DNA from: Zoogloeaceae bacterium
GTDB lineage: Bacteria > Pseudomonadota > Gammaproteobacteria > Burkholderiales > Rhodocyclaceae
Reading direction: 5' to 3'
Length of the DNA: 64,000 nucleotides
NCBI GenBank assembly: GCA_024235635.1
Contig: JACKMA010000005.1
Coordinates: forward strand, 252,118-316,117
In this document: in pieces, positions 32,793-42,400 of the stretch
How positions within the stretch are numbered: the stretch's first letter is position 1
Layout of the letters: each line of letters starts with the position of its first letter
Made by a program: the position numbers and the translations under genes
Notes under the pieces: model-generated
Databases searched by the model: none
The model's input: only the letters and a program-made list of their open reading frames with translations
Told to the model about the DNA's origin: nothing

Positions 32793-35557
32793 TGGTCGAA
32801 TCGACGGGTATCGCATTCAGGCTCAGACGCATCCTGGTCATCTGCCTCGGTATCGCGCTGGCATTGGCGACGATGATCATGCTCGGCGCCGAGATCCGCG
32901 AGGAGACGGCCCGTGTCGAGCACGAGGTCACCACCCTGGCAGAACTGGTGATCGAGAACGCCGCCGCATCCATCCGCTTCGAAGACAAGAACACCGCCAA
33001 TCAACTGCTGCAGTCGCTGCGCCACCTCGACAACGTCGCGCGGGCTTCGCTACTGCGGCCGAACCGCGAAGTCTTTGCCAGCTACCGCACGGGAGCCGAC
33101 CAGGATTCGATCGACCCGCCCGAATTCGCCCTGCCGGTCGATGGCTTGCCTCAGTGGCGTGGCCTCCAGGTCTATCTGGTACGTTCGATCCGCGCCGACG
33201 GTGAATTGGTGGGCTATGTCGCCCTCGCGCTCGACCTGTCCGAGCGGGCGTGGGACATCGCGGCCAGGGCCCTGGTATCGCTGGTCGCGGTGACGCTGGC
33301 TGCCGTCATCGCGATCGCGTTGCTGAAGCGGCTGGTGCAGTCGATCCTCGGTCCGCTGCAGTCACTGGCCGAAACGGTGCGCAAGATCGGCGCCACCCGT
33401 CGCTACGACATTCGCGTCCCCGGCGGGGGACAGGGCGAGGTCGGCGAGGTGATCGCGGGCGTCAATGCCATGCTCGGCGAGATCGAGCAGCGGGACCGAG
33501 AACTGGAGCAACACCGAGATCGCCTCGAACTGGAGGTCGCCGAGCGGACGGTCGAACTGGTCCATGCCAAGGATCAGGCCGAAAGTGCCAACCGCGCCAA
33601 GAGCCTGTTCCTGGCCAACATGAGCCACGAGATTCGCACACCGCTCAATGGCATCCTCGGCATGACCGACCTGATGCGTGACACCCAGCTCGACAGCCGC
33701 CAGCAACGCCTCGTGAACATGCTCCAGGGATCCGGTGAATCGCTGCTGAGCATCATTTCCGATATCCTCGACTTCTCGAAGATCGAAGCCGGCAAGCTCG
33801 ATCTCGAGGCTGTGGAATTCTCTCCGGCCAGGGTGGTGGAAGACGTCGTCGCGCTGTTTGCCGATCAGGCCGAGGCCAAGAAGCTGGAGCTCGCCGCCGT
33901 GGTCTCGGCGAACGTGCCCGAGCGGGTCAAGGGCGACCCCCATCGATTTCGCCAGGTGGTCGGCAATCTGGTGTCCAACGCGGTCAAGTTCACACCGTCC
34001 GGTGAGATTCGAATCGATCTCGACGTGGTCGGCGGCGCCGGCGAACCGGGTCACTGTGCCTTGCGGGCCGAGATCGCGGACACCGGCATCGGTGTTCCCG
34101 CCGATGCCCGTGGTGGCCTGTTCGAATCGTTTTCGCAGGCGGACAGCTCGATGGCCCGTCGCTTCGGCGGAAGCGGACTCGGGCTGGCCATCGCCCGCCA
34201 GCTTGCCCGCTGCATGGGCGGCGATCTCGAATACCGGCCGGGACACGTTTCCGGATCGGTCTTTTCCGCCCGCTTCTCGTTCGAGACGGTCGGCGATGTC
34301 GGTGGGCGTCCGACTGCGAATCCCGGCCTGCGCGTCGCCGTGCTGTCCTCGAGCGCGCTGTCGCGGGATGCGATCTGCACGATGGGCAGGGGCTTCGGCT
34401 GGGAGATGCGAGAAGCCGCGCGGCTGGGGGAGCTGCTGACGCGCGATGCCGCCGGCGACTGCGACTGGATCGTGGTCGATCGTTCCATCGACGATGCCGA
34501 CAACCTGACCGCCATCTCGAGTCTGAGCCGCTCCGGCCACCGCGTGGCGGCACTGACGCGCATCAACGGTGCGATCGACGCCGAAGAGGCAAGCCGAGCC
34601 GGTGCCCGCCTGGCCCTGCCCAAGCCGATGATGCGTCGTGACCTGATGCGATTGGCAGACGAGTCGGGTCAGTCTTCCGATGCGCCGCAGTCGCCGCTCG
34701 AGCGATTCAACGCACGGGTGCTGCTGGCAGAAGATCATCTCGTCAATCTGGAGATTGCGAGCGCGATCCTGCGATCTCTCGGGTGCCGCGTGACCGCCGC
34801 CGCCAACGGGCAGCAAGCGGTGCATTTCGCCTCGATGGAGTCCTTCGACCTGATTCTGATGGACCTGCAGATGCCGATCATGGACGGCCTGACGGCGACC
34901 AGCATGATTCGTGAGGCGGAGCGCAGCGGTGCGCGCAAGCGCGTGCCGATCGTGGCATTGACCGCGAACGCGTTGAAGGACGACCGCGACGCGTGCATCT
35001 CCGCGGGCATGGACGATTATCTGACCAAGCCGGTCAGCCGGGATCGTATCGCGGCCGCGCTGAAGCGCCTGCTGCCCGAGGCGGCAACCGCCGCAGTGGC
35101 GAGCGCCGCGCCGGAACCCGAGCCCCGCACCTTGCCGTCGAGCGAACGGGTCGAGGCCCCGAGTGGCCGCGTGCCGGCGTTTTCGTGGGAGCCGCTGCTG
35201 ACGCTGCCCGGCGTCAACGGCAATCGCGAGGCGCCGCTGCTGCCCAGGGTCACCAGCATGTTCATCGACGAAACCGGGCCGTCGCTGCGCATCGCGCGCC
35301 TGCGTGCCGACGCCGGTGACTGGGAGGAGGTCCGCAAGATCGCCCACAAGACCAAGTCCGCGGCGGCATCGGTCGGTGCATTGCGGCTCTCGGCGCTGGC
35401 AACCGAGCTGGACGCGATGGTCAAGGCCGGGCGCCAGGATGCGGCCGAGGGCCTGCCGATCCGGATGGAAGCGGCCTTTCGGGACTACCTCAGGGCCTTG
35501 CTGCGGGAAGGGTTGGTGGACGAGGCGAGTCTCGCCGACTGGAGGTTCGAGAAATGA
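32792..35557 (+). CDS. hybrid histidine kinase with CHASE8-like sensor, HAMP, HisKA, two receivers and HPt
   Basis: A 921-residue inner-membrane phosphorelay kinase. TM1 is at about residues 14-32. A periplasmic CHASE8-like sensor spans about 33-145 (ASIRFEDKNTANQLLQSL, REVFASYR), TM2 is at about 155-175 and HAMP at about 176-230. The coiled coil and HisKA follow with phospho-acceptor H279 (NMSHEIRTP), then the ATPase domain (NLVSNAVKFT, DTGIGVP, GGSGLGLAI). A first receiver (about 515-620) has lost its acidic pair and has VVDRSID near D563. The second receiver is intact (LLAEDHL, LILMDLQMP with D691, conserved K). A C-terminal HPt carries H852 (AHKTKSAAA). GGAGGGG lies upstream of the ATG, which overlaps the yfiR stop. 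Confidence 0.92.
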   Translation: MVESTGIAFRLRRILVICLGIALALATMIMLGAEIREETARVEHEVTTLAELVIENAAASIRFEDKNTANQLLQSLRHLDNVARASLLRPNREVFASYRTGADQDSIDPPEFALPVDGLPQWRGLQVYLVRSIRADGELVGYVALALDLSERAWDIAARALVSLVAVTLAAVIAIALLKRLVQSILGPLQSLAETVRKIGATRRYDIRVPGGGQGEVGEVIAGVNAMLGEIEQRDRELEQHRDRLELEVAERTVELVHAKDQAESANRAKSLFLANMSHEIRTPLNGILGMTDLMRDTQLDSRQQRLVNMLQGSGESLLSIISDILDFSKIEAGKLDLEAVEFSPARVVEDVVALFADQAEAKKLELAAVVSANVPERVKGDPHRFRQVVGNLVSNAVKFTPSGEIRIDLDVVGGAGEPGHCALRAEIADTGIGVPADARGGLFESFSQADSSMARRFGGSGLGLAIARQLARCMGGDLEYRPGHVSGSVFSARFSFETVGDVGGRPTANPGLRVAVLSSSALSRDAICTMGRGFGWEMREAARLGELLTRDAAGDCDWIVVDRSIDDADNLTAISSLSRSGHRVAALTRINGAIDAEEASRAGARLALPKPMMRRDLMRLADESGQSSDAPQSPLERFNARVLLAEDHLVNLEIASAILRSLGCRVTAAANGQQAVHFASMESFDLILMDLQMPIMDGLTATSMIREAERSGARKRVPIVALTANALKDDRDACISAGMDDYLTKPVSRDRIAAALKRLLPEAATAAVASAAPEPEPRTLPSSERVEAPSGRVPAFSWEPLLTLPGVNGNREAPLLPRVTSMFIDETGPSLRIARLRADAGDWEEVRKIAHKTKSAAASVGALRLSALATELDAMVKAGRQDAAEGLPIRMEAAFRDYLRALLREGLVDEASLADWRFEK

Positions 35558-37707
35558 GCGAGGCGGTGCCGCCGCGCGTGCTCCTGGTCGACGACGACGC
35601 GACCACGCGGATGCTGACCGCAGCCGCACTGGCCAATGCCGGCCTCGACGTGGTCGAGGCGGCCGGGGGCAAGGCGGCGCTGTCCGAGTTCGAACGCTGG
35701 CTGCCGGACCTCGTGTTGCTCGACGTGATGATGCCGGATCTGGACGGATTCTCGGTGTGCCGGGCGATCCGCTCCAGCCGTCGGGGTGCCTATGTGCCGG
35801 TGATCATGCTGACCGGGCTCGAGGGCAGCGAATCGATCGACGAAGCCTACGAGGCGGGTGCGACCGATTACATCTCGAAGCCGATCAACTGGACCCTGTT
35901 GAGCCATCGCGTGCGCTACGTGCTGCGCGCGGCGGCCACCCGCCAAGCGCTGGCAGTCAGTGAGGAACGGCTGGTAGAGGCCCAGCGTGTGGCGCGCATG
36001 GGCAGCTGGAACTGGCATGCCGAGTCCGCCCGACTGGAATTCTCCCAGACCTACCCCGAATTGTTCGGAGTCGATCGCGACCGTTTTGGTCATCGCCTCG
36101 AAGCGCCGCTGTCCCATGTTCATCCCGCCGATCGCGAGGCGCTCGAACAGGCGCTCCAACGGTTGCACCATGGCGAGGCCTACCAGCTCGAATATCGTGC
36201 GGTGTGGCCGGACGGATCGGTGCATACGCTGCGCGACATTGCCGTGCCCGATCTCGATGCCGGAGGCATGGTGGCCGGCGCCCACGGCATCGTGCAGGAC
36301 GTGACCGAGCAGGTGGAGGCCGAACGCCGCATCCGGTATCTCGCCTATTTCGATGCACTGACCGGCCTGCCCAATCGACATGCGTTCAGCGAAGCGCTGG
36401 ATGCGATGCTGGTGCGCGCGGGGCGGCAGGGCGAGCAGGTGGTCGTGCTGTTGCTCGACCTTCACCGTTTCGGCCTGCTCAATGACAGTCTCGGGCGTGA
36501 TGCCGCCGACCACGTGCTGCAGGTCGTGGCCGCTCGTGTGCGCGAGTTCGCAAGCGCCGTGCTCGGCTCCGGCGACGTCACCGACGACACCGAACTGGCG
36601 GTGGCCGCTCGTCTGGGCTCCGATCAGTTCGCCGTGATGCTGGGTGGCGCCCAGGCTGCCGACGACAAGGCGATCCTGGCACGCGTCGATGACTTGCGGG
36701 CGGCCGTGGGCGCACCGATCGGCGTGCTGCGCCACTCGCTGGTGATGCAGGTCAGCATCGGCATGGCCCGATTCCCGCTGCATGCCAGTGATGCCGAATC
36801 TGCCCTCAAGTGCGCGGAGACGGCATTGCGGCAGGCCAAGCTCGACCCGGCTCGCGGCGCTGTCCTCGAATATTCGGCCAGCATGCGCGAGAGTTCGGTG
36901 AGTCGGCTGCAGCTCGAGAGCGCATTGCGCTCCGCGCTCGAACTCGACGTCGGGCTGTACATGCACTTCCAGCCCAAGGTCGATCTGGCGAGTCGACGCG
37001 TGATCGGTGCCGAGGCACTGCTGCGGTGGCGGGATGCGAACCTGGGCGACATTTCCCCGGGCGATTTCGTCCCGCTCGCCGAAGAGATGGGGCTGATCAT
37101 CCAGCTCTCCGAGTGGGTCATCGAAGCCGTCTGTGAACAAGTCGCCCGCTGGCGCGACCAGGGATTGCCGCGCCGCAGCGTCGCGATCAATCTGTCGGCG
37201 GCGCATTTTCGATTTGCCGGCCTGGTCGACACCGTCACCAGCGTGCTCGACCGCTACGAACTGGACGGCCAGGATATCGAATTCGAACTGACCGAAAGTG
37301 CGCTGCTCGGCGATCCGGAACTCGCCAGCCAGATCCTGGCGGACCTGCATCGGCGCCAGCTGCGTGTCGCGGTCGACGATTTCGGCACCGGCTACTCGTC
37401 GCTCGCCTACCTCAAGCGCTTCAGACTCAATACCCTGAAGATCGATCGCTCGTTCGTGCGCGACATGGAGGTCGATCGTTCGGATGTCGCGATCATCTCG
37501 TCGATCGTCGCGATGGCCCAGACCCTCGGTCTCGGCCTGGTCGCCGAAGGGGTCGAGACGATCAATCAGGCGCGGCACCTGATGAGCGTCGGCTGCCACG
37601 TCATGCAGGGCTATCTGTTTGCGCCGGCGCTGCCGCCCGATGCCTACGCCGCCCTGCTCAGCGGAAAGCTCGACACCCTGACCGCCTTGCCACCGATCGA
37701 AGCCTGA
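35554..37707 (+). CDS. response regulator with REC-PAS-GGDEF-EAL domains (cyclic-di-GMP)
   Basis: A 717-residue cytoplasmic regulator. The receiver (1-125) has D13-D14, D57 (LVLLDVMMPDLDG) and K109, so it can accept a phosphate. PAS (about 135-255) contains RMGSWNWHAESARLEFS. GGDEF (about 260-430) has LDALTGLPNRHAF-like FDALTGLPNRHAF, but its signature is degenerate (GSDQF at 355-359 in place of GGDEF), so cyclase activity is unlikely. EAL (about 450-710) has EAL at 487-489, ELTESALLG, VDDFGTGYSSLAYLKRF, KIDRSF and AEGVET, all the metal-binding and catalytic landmarks of active phosphodiesterases. The likely output is cyclic-di-GMP breakdown. The start overlaps the kinase stop (ATGA). Its stop abuts the convergent anti-sigma stop. 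Confidence 0.93.
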   Translation: MSEAVPPRVLLVDDDATTRMLTAAALANAGLDVVEAAGGKAALSEFERWLPDLVLLDVMMPDLDGFSVCRAIRSSRRGAYVPVIMLTGLEGSESIDEAYEAGATDYISKPINWTLLSHRVRYVLRAAATRQALAVSEERLVEAQRVARMGSWNWHAESARLEFSQTYPELFGVDRDRFGHRLEAPLSHVHPADREALEQALQRLHHGEAYQLEYRAVWPDGSVHTLRDIAVPDLDAGGMVAGAHGIVQDVTEQVEAERRIRYLAYFDALTGLPNRHAFSEALDAMLVRAGRQGEQVVVLLLDLHRFGLLNDSLGRDAADHVLQVVAARVREFASAVLGSGDVTDDTELAVAARLGSDQFAVMLGGAQAADDKAILARVDDLRAAVGAPIGVLRHSLVMQVSIGMARFPLHASDAESALKCAETALRQAKLDPARGAVLEYSASMRESSVSRLQLESALRSALELDVGLYMHFQPKVDLASRRVIGAEALLRWRDANLGDISPGDFVPLAEEMGLIIQLSEWVIEAVCEQVARWRDQGLPRRSVAINLSAAHFRFAGLVDTVTSVLDRYELDGQDIEFELTESALLGDPELASQILADLHRRQLRVAVDDFGTGYSSLAYLKRFRLNTLKIDRSFVRDMEVDRSDVAIISSIVAMAQTLGLGLVAEGVETINQARHLMSVGCHVMQGYLFAPALPPDAYAALLSGKLDTLTALPPIEA

Positions 37708-38421
37708 TCAGATCCGCCAGGATACCCGCCGCTGCATCAGTGCATCGATCGCGTCCCGTGACTGCGGCGACTCGGTGACGATGGCATACCATCCGGCGCC
37801 GGCCCTGCGCGCGGTCGCGGCAAAGCCGCGCAAGCGGGCCTCGACGCTGCCTGCCGACCGGTCGCGCCCGGGAATCAGCAGCAGGGTCGCGGTGCCGTGT
37901 TCGGTATCGAGCACGATGTGCCAGCCGGTACCGCCCGGTACCGGACACAGCTTCATGTACCGGACCTTGCCGACCGGTGCCTGCAGTTCGCCGCCGAATC
38001 GTGCCAGCACCGTGCCGAATTCACGCGGGTCTGCCAGCCGATGGCTGCTCAACGCTTCGGGCTCGTGCAGGACGTGCTCGATCGCGAAGCGCGCATAGTC
38101 CTGATGTGCGGCGGGGAGCCATGTCTTCAGGCCGATGCCGATGCTGAGCACCACGGTCGCCGCGACTGCCATCAGGCGCCAGGCCGGGCGCAGTCGACGG
38201 GAACGCGCTCGCAGCAACACCCGCTCGGCCAGTCCTTCCGGCACCGCCACCTGGAGTGCTGCCGCGATCCGCTTGTCGTCGGCATCGACCTTGCGCGCAA
38301 AATCCTGGCAGGCGCGACATGCCGCCAGATGCTTCCGTGCCTCGCCTGGGAGCCGGGTCGGATCGGCCAGTTTCGCCCGTCGGAAATCGAGGCAGTGGAA
38401 CATAGGCTTCGGGTCATCCAC
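37708..38421 (-). CDS. ZAS-type membrane anti-sigma factor (DUF3379-like)
   Basis: A 237-residue single-pass membrane protein. The cytoplasmic N-terminus has FHCLDFRRAK and HLAACRACQDF, the H-x3-C-x2-C zinc-binding anti-sigma (ZAS) motif, around residues 31-40. A membrane helix follows (LMAVAATVVLSIGIGLKTWL, about 82-101) and a periplasmic domain of about 130 residues, matching the DUF3379 type (PVGKVRYMKLCPVPGGTGWH). It presumably binds and inhibits the sigma factor encoded just upstream. The ATG lies inside the sigma gene end (8-base overlap), so the two are translationally coupled. The signal that releases the sigma factor is unknown. Confidence 0.83.
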   Translation of the reverse strand: MDDPKPMFHCLDFRRAKLADPTRLPGEARKHLAACRACQDFARKVDADDKRIAAALQVAVPEGLAERVLLRARSRRLRPAWRLMAVAATVVLSIGIGLKTWLPAAHQDYARFAIEHVLHEPEALSSHRLADPREFGTVLARFGGELQAPVGKVRYMKLCPVPGGTGWHIVLDTEHGTATLLLIPGRDRSAGSVEARLRGFAATARRAGAGWYAIVTESPQSRDAIDALMQRRVSWRI

Positions 38422-38941
38422 GGTCGTTTCCCCTTCGCCGGCGCCTGGGTGCGTCGTCGCCGGCGACCAGTCCGCGCAAAGCTTGCCGCGCCCGCGTCAG
38501 CCGAACCATTGCCGCCCCCTCGCTGATTTCCAGCTGTTCGGCGATCTCTGCGCAGGTAAAGCCGCCGAGCGTCTGCAGCAGAAAGGGTTCTCGCAGGCTC
38601 AGCGGCAATGAATCGATCAACTGCCCGATCTCGAACTCTCCGGCCAAGCTGCGATTGTCGGAAATGGCCAGATCCTCGATTTCCTCGTCGCAGTAGTCGA
38701 GTCGCTTGCGTTCGTACAGTCGTGCATGCTCGTTACGCAGGATGCGCATCAGCCAGGGCTTCGGATTGCCGGGATCGCGCAGACTCTCCCAGGCACTCCA
38801 GGCTCGCGAAAAGGTTTCCTGCACGAGTTCTTCCGCGACGAATCGGTCGCGGCAAAGCCACAGCGCGAAGCGAAACAGATCTGCGCTGAATGCTCGCACG
38901 GTGTGCTCGAAAGTCCTGTGTTTACCGATCGAAAGCAGCAA
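38414..38941 (-). CDS. ECF-family RNA polymerase sigma factor, TTG start
   Basis: A 175-residue sigma-70-family ECF factor. Region 2 has FSADLFRFALWLCRDRFVAE and LVQETFSRAWSAWESLRD. Region 4 has LPLSLREPFLLQTLGGFTCA (quoted to 20 residues) followed by EIAEQLEISEGAAMVRLTRARQALR split by the helix-turn-helix. The open frame extends to 39034, but TTG at 38941 is preceded seven bases upstream by AGGAGGA and gives the normal short N-terminus before region 2. It is cotranscribed with the ZAS anti-sigma gene. The target regulon is not visible, since no obvious ECF promoter is repeated in the window. Confidence 0.9.
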   Translation of the reverse strand: MLLSIGKHRTFEHTVRAFSADLFRFALWLCRDRFVAEELVQETFSRAWSAWESLRDPGNPKPWLMRILRNEHARLYERKRLDYCDEEIEDLAISDNRSLAGEFEIGQLIDSLPLSLREPFLLQTLGGFTCAEIAEQLEISEGAAMVRLTRARQALRGLVAGDDAPRRRRRGNDRG

Positions 38942-38948
38942 TGGCCAG

Positions 38949-38955
38949 TCCTCCT
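38949..38955 (-). promoter_or_regulatory. ribosome binding site AGGAGGA deciding the TTG start of the ECF sigma gene
   Basis: The reverse strand reads AGGAGGA followed by seven bases and TTG at 38941. This is the strongest Shine-Dalgarno in the window and supports the non-ATG start over the upstream ATG at 39034. Confidence 0.7.
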
Positions 38956-39038
38956 GATGCGTCGACCCGAGCGACGCCCCGATCCTTACGTTGCGGCAGC
39001 CGCTGTATCGGCGTGCCGATCCGCTGCGGTGCAACCGT

Positions 39039-39044
39039 TACAAT
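39039..39044 (+). promoter_or_regulatory. candidate -10 box upstream of crcB
   Basis: TACAAT lies 30 bases before the crcB ATG. There is no convincing -35 at 16-18 bases. No fluoride riboswitch fold is evident in the short leader. Confidence 0.25.
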
Positions 39045-39074
39045 CAGCGCCTGATCGACTATCGAAACGCCGTG

Positions 39075-39458
39075 ATGAACGCTGCCGCTTTACTTGCCGT
39101 CGGCCTCGGCGCCGCCTGTGGTGCCTGGATTCGCTGGTGGCTGGGTACACGATTGAACCCGTTACTGGCCCATCTGCCCCTCGGTACGCTGGTCGCCAAT
39201 CTGTCCGGTGGCTACCTGATCGGCGTGGCGCTGGCCCTGTTCACCGTACATCATGGTTTGCCGCATGAACTGCGCCTGTTCGTGATCACCGGCTTTCTTG
39301 GCGCGCTGACCACTTTTTCGACCTTCTCGGCCGAGGTCGTGCAGCTCTTCCAGGCCGCCCATTACGGCTGGGCCGTGCTCACCGCCGGTGTGCACCTGGC
39401 CGGCTCGCTGACGATGACCGCGCTCGGCTTCTGGACGATCGCCCGCCTGCAGGCCTGA
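39075..39458 (+). CDS. crcB: fluoride ion channel CrcB (Fluc)
   Basis: A small dual-topology inner-membrane channel that expels fluoride. The 127-residue product has four membrane helices. Landmarks are GAACGAWIRWWLGTRLNPLL (conserved G-x-x-R), GTLVANLSGGYLIG with the key Asn, and GFLGALTTFSTFSAEVVQLF, which carries the T-F-S-T-F fluoride-track motif. An in-frame GTG at 39072 is an alternative start directly before the ATG. It is divergent from the sigma gene, and its TGA overlaps the hrpA ATG by one base (TGATG), so crcB and hrpA are likely cotranscribed. Confidence 0.94.
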   Translation: MNAAALLAVGLGAACGAWIRWWLGTRLNPLLAHLPLGTLVANLSGGYLIGVALALFTVHHGLPHELRLFVITGFLGALTTFSTFSAEVVQLFQAAHYGWAVLTAGVHLAGSLTMTALGFWTIARLQA

Positions 39459-42400
39459 TGTCGCAAAGCCCGCATGCCCTGCTCGACGGCTGCCTCAGCG
39501 TCGACCGGCCACGCCTCGTCAAGCGGCTGCGCGGTCTGAATCGCAGGCCGGCGACGCTGGACGACCTGCCGCCTGCGCTGCGAGCCGATCTCGAAGCTTC
39601 GGTGGCGACGTGCGAGAAGCGCCGCGCACGATTGCCGCAACCGACCTTTCCCGACGAGTTGCCGGTCAATCAGCGTCGCAGCGAGATCGCCGAGGCGATC
39701 GATCACCATCAGGTGGTGATCGTCTGCGGCGAGACCGGCTCCGGCAAGACCACCCAGCTGCCCAAGATCTGCCTTTCGATCGGGCGTGGCGCGGCCGGAC
39801 TGATCGGCCATACGCAGCCACGGCGGCTGGCGGCACGCGCGACCGCCGCGCGCATCGCGCAGGAACTGGGCTGCGAACTCGGCGAGGCGGTCGGCTTCAA
39901 GATCCGCTTCACCGATCGCCTGTCGTCGGACACCCACGTCAAGCTAATGACCGACGGCATCCTGCTCGCCGAGACCCAGGGCGACCCCAGCCTGTCGGCC
40001 TACGACACCCTGATCCTGGACGAGGCGCATGAACGCAGCCTGAACATCGATTTCCTGCTGGGGTATCTCCGGCGGCTGCTGCCGCGACGGCCGGATCTGA
40101 AGCTGATCGTGACCTCGGCAACCCTCGACGCGGACCGCTTTGCACGTCATTTCGCCGACCGCGACGGGCGGCCGGCACCGATCGTCGAAGTCTCCGGCCG
40201 CCTGTTTCCGATCGAGCTCCGCTACCGGCCGGTCGAAGCGCCTGCCGCCGGAGGCGGGCAGCGCAGCCAGCGTCGCAAGGGCGATGATCTTTACGACGCC
40301 GTGGTCGACGCGGTGGACGAGGCCCAGCGATGCGGTCCCGGAGACGTGCTGGTATTCCTGCCGGGCGAGCGCGAGATCCGCGAGGCTGCCGAAGCCTTGC
40401 GCAAGTCGCAGCATGCGGCCGGCACCGAGATACTGCCCCTGTTCGCCCGCCAGTCGGCCGCGGAGCAGGCCCGAGTGTTCGCGCCGAGCCGGGGGCGGCG
40501 TGTGGTGCTGGCGACCAACGTCGCCGAGACGTCGCTGACCGTGCCCGGCATCCGCTATGTCGTCGACAGTGGCCTGGCTCGGGTCAAGCGCTACTCGCCA
40601 CGCACCAAGGTCGAGCAGTTGCAGGTCGAGAAGGTCGCCCGCTCGGCGGCCAACCAGCGCGCCGGGCGTTGCGGCCGGGTCGCGGACGGCGTCTGCCTGC
40701 GACTCTACGACGAGGACGACTTCAGCGCTCGGCTGGCCCACACCGAACCGGAACTGCTGAGATCGTCGCTGGCCGGCGTGATCCTGCGCATGAAGTCGCT
40801 GCGGCTCGGTGAAGTGGCGGATTTTCCGTTCATCGACCGACCGGCCGACAAGCTGGTTGCGGACGGTTTCAACCTGCTGTCCGAACTCGGTGCCGTGGAT
40901 GACGGGCCGTCACGCTCGCTGACCCGGATCGGCAGTGAACTCGCCCGTTTGCCGCTGGATCCGAAGATCGGGCGCATGATGCTCGCCGCGCGCGACCTCG
41001 AATGCCTCGCCGAAGTGCTGATCATCGCATCGGCGTTGTCGGTACAGGACCCGAGGGAACGGCCGCAGGAGGCCGCTGCTGCGGCCGATCAGGCCCACGC
41101 CCTGTTCCGCGGCGGCGAACAGGACCGCCACTCGGAGTTCCTGTGGTTCGTGCACCTGTGGCAAGCCTGGAGCGAGGTCCAGCGCCACCACAGTGCCAGC
41201 AAACAGAAAGCCTGGTGTCGGCAGCACTTCCTGTCATGGTTGCGTCTGCGCGAATGGCGCGACGTGCACAATCAGCTCCACGTCCTGTGCGCCGAGCACG
41301 GCTGGCGCGAGAATCGGCTGCCGGCCACCTACGAGCAGATCCACAAGGCGCTGCTCGGTGGACTGCTCGGCAACGTCGGTTGCCGAATCGAGGACGCCAG
41401 CGGCCCCCAGGCCGGCGCCTTCCTCGGTGCCCGAGGCATCAAGTTCTGGCCGCATCCGGGCTCGAGCCTCGCCCGCAAGGCCGCCAAATGGATCGTCGCG
41501 GCCGAACTGGTGGAAACGTCGCGTCTGTTCGGGCGCTGTCTCGCGCGCATCGAACCCGAGTGGCTCGAGCAGGTCGGCGCACACCTCGTCCGGCGCCACG
41601 TCTTCGATCCGCACTGGGAAAAGTCCCACGGTGCGGTCAGGGCCTGGGAGCGCGGCACGATCTTTGGTCTGGTGCTGTATCCGCGGCGCGCGGTGGGCTA
41701 TTCCCAGGTCGATCCGGCGCTGTGCCGTGAGTTGCTGATCCGCGACGGCCTGATCGGCGGCGAATTGGCCGAAGCCGCGGCAAAGTCGATGGCCTTCCTG
41801 CGTCACAACCGGCGCCTGGTCGCGGAGGTCGAGCGGCTCGAACACAAGTCGCGACGACCGGACGTGCTGGTGGACGAAGCACTGATCTTCGCCTTCTACG
41901 ACGCCAAGCTGTCGCAGTCCGTGGTCGATATCCGCGGCTTCGAGGCCTGGCGACGGGCGGCCGAACAGGACGCGCCGCAACTGCTGTTCCTGTCGCGCGA
42001 CCAGCTGATGCGCCACGAAGCGGAGGGGATCACCACCGACCGCTTCCCGGCCGGCATGCAGGTGCTCGGTCAGTCACTGAAACTCGCCTACCTACACGCA
42101 CCGGGCGAGACCGACGACGGCGTGACGATGACCGTTCCGCTCGAAATGCTGAACCAGGTGCCTGCCGCCCGTTGCGAATGGCTGGTGCCCGGGCTGCTCG
42201 AAGAGAAAGTGACGGCGCTGCTGCGCACGGTGCCGCAGAAGCATCGCCACCGGCTGCAGCCGATCGCGGACAGCGCCGCCGATTTCATTGCCGCCGTCGA
42301 ACGCGGCGAGATTTCCCGGGATGAGCCACTGACGCGGGCGCTGCAGCAGTTCGTCGAGTCCCGGGTCGGCCTCGGCCTGCCAATCGAGAGCTTCCGCCTG

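Noticed and set aside
33362..35629. 755-codon reverse frame over the CHASE8 hybrid kinase
   Set aside because: A shadow of the kinase gene. No family motif is seen and its composition is typical of antisense translation.
38957..39074. Fluoride riboswitch upstream of crcB
   Set aside because: The leader is too short after the candidate -10 and lacks the conserved crcB-motif segments that I could recognise.
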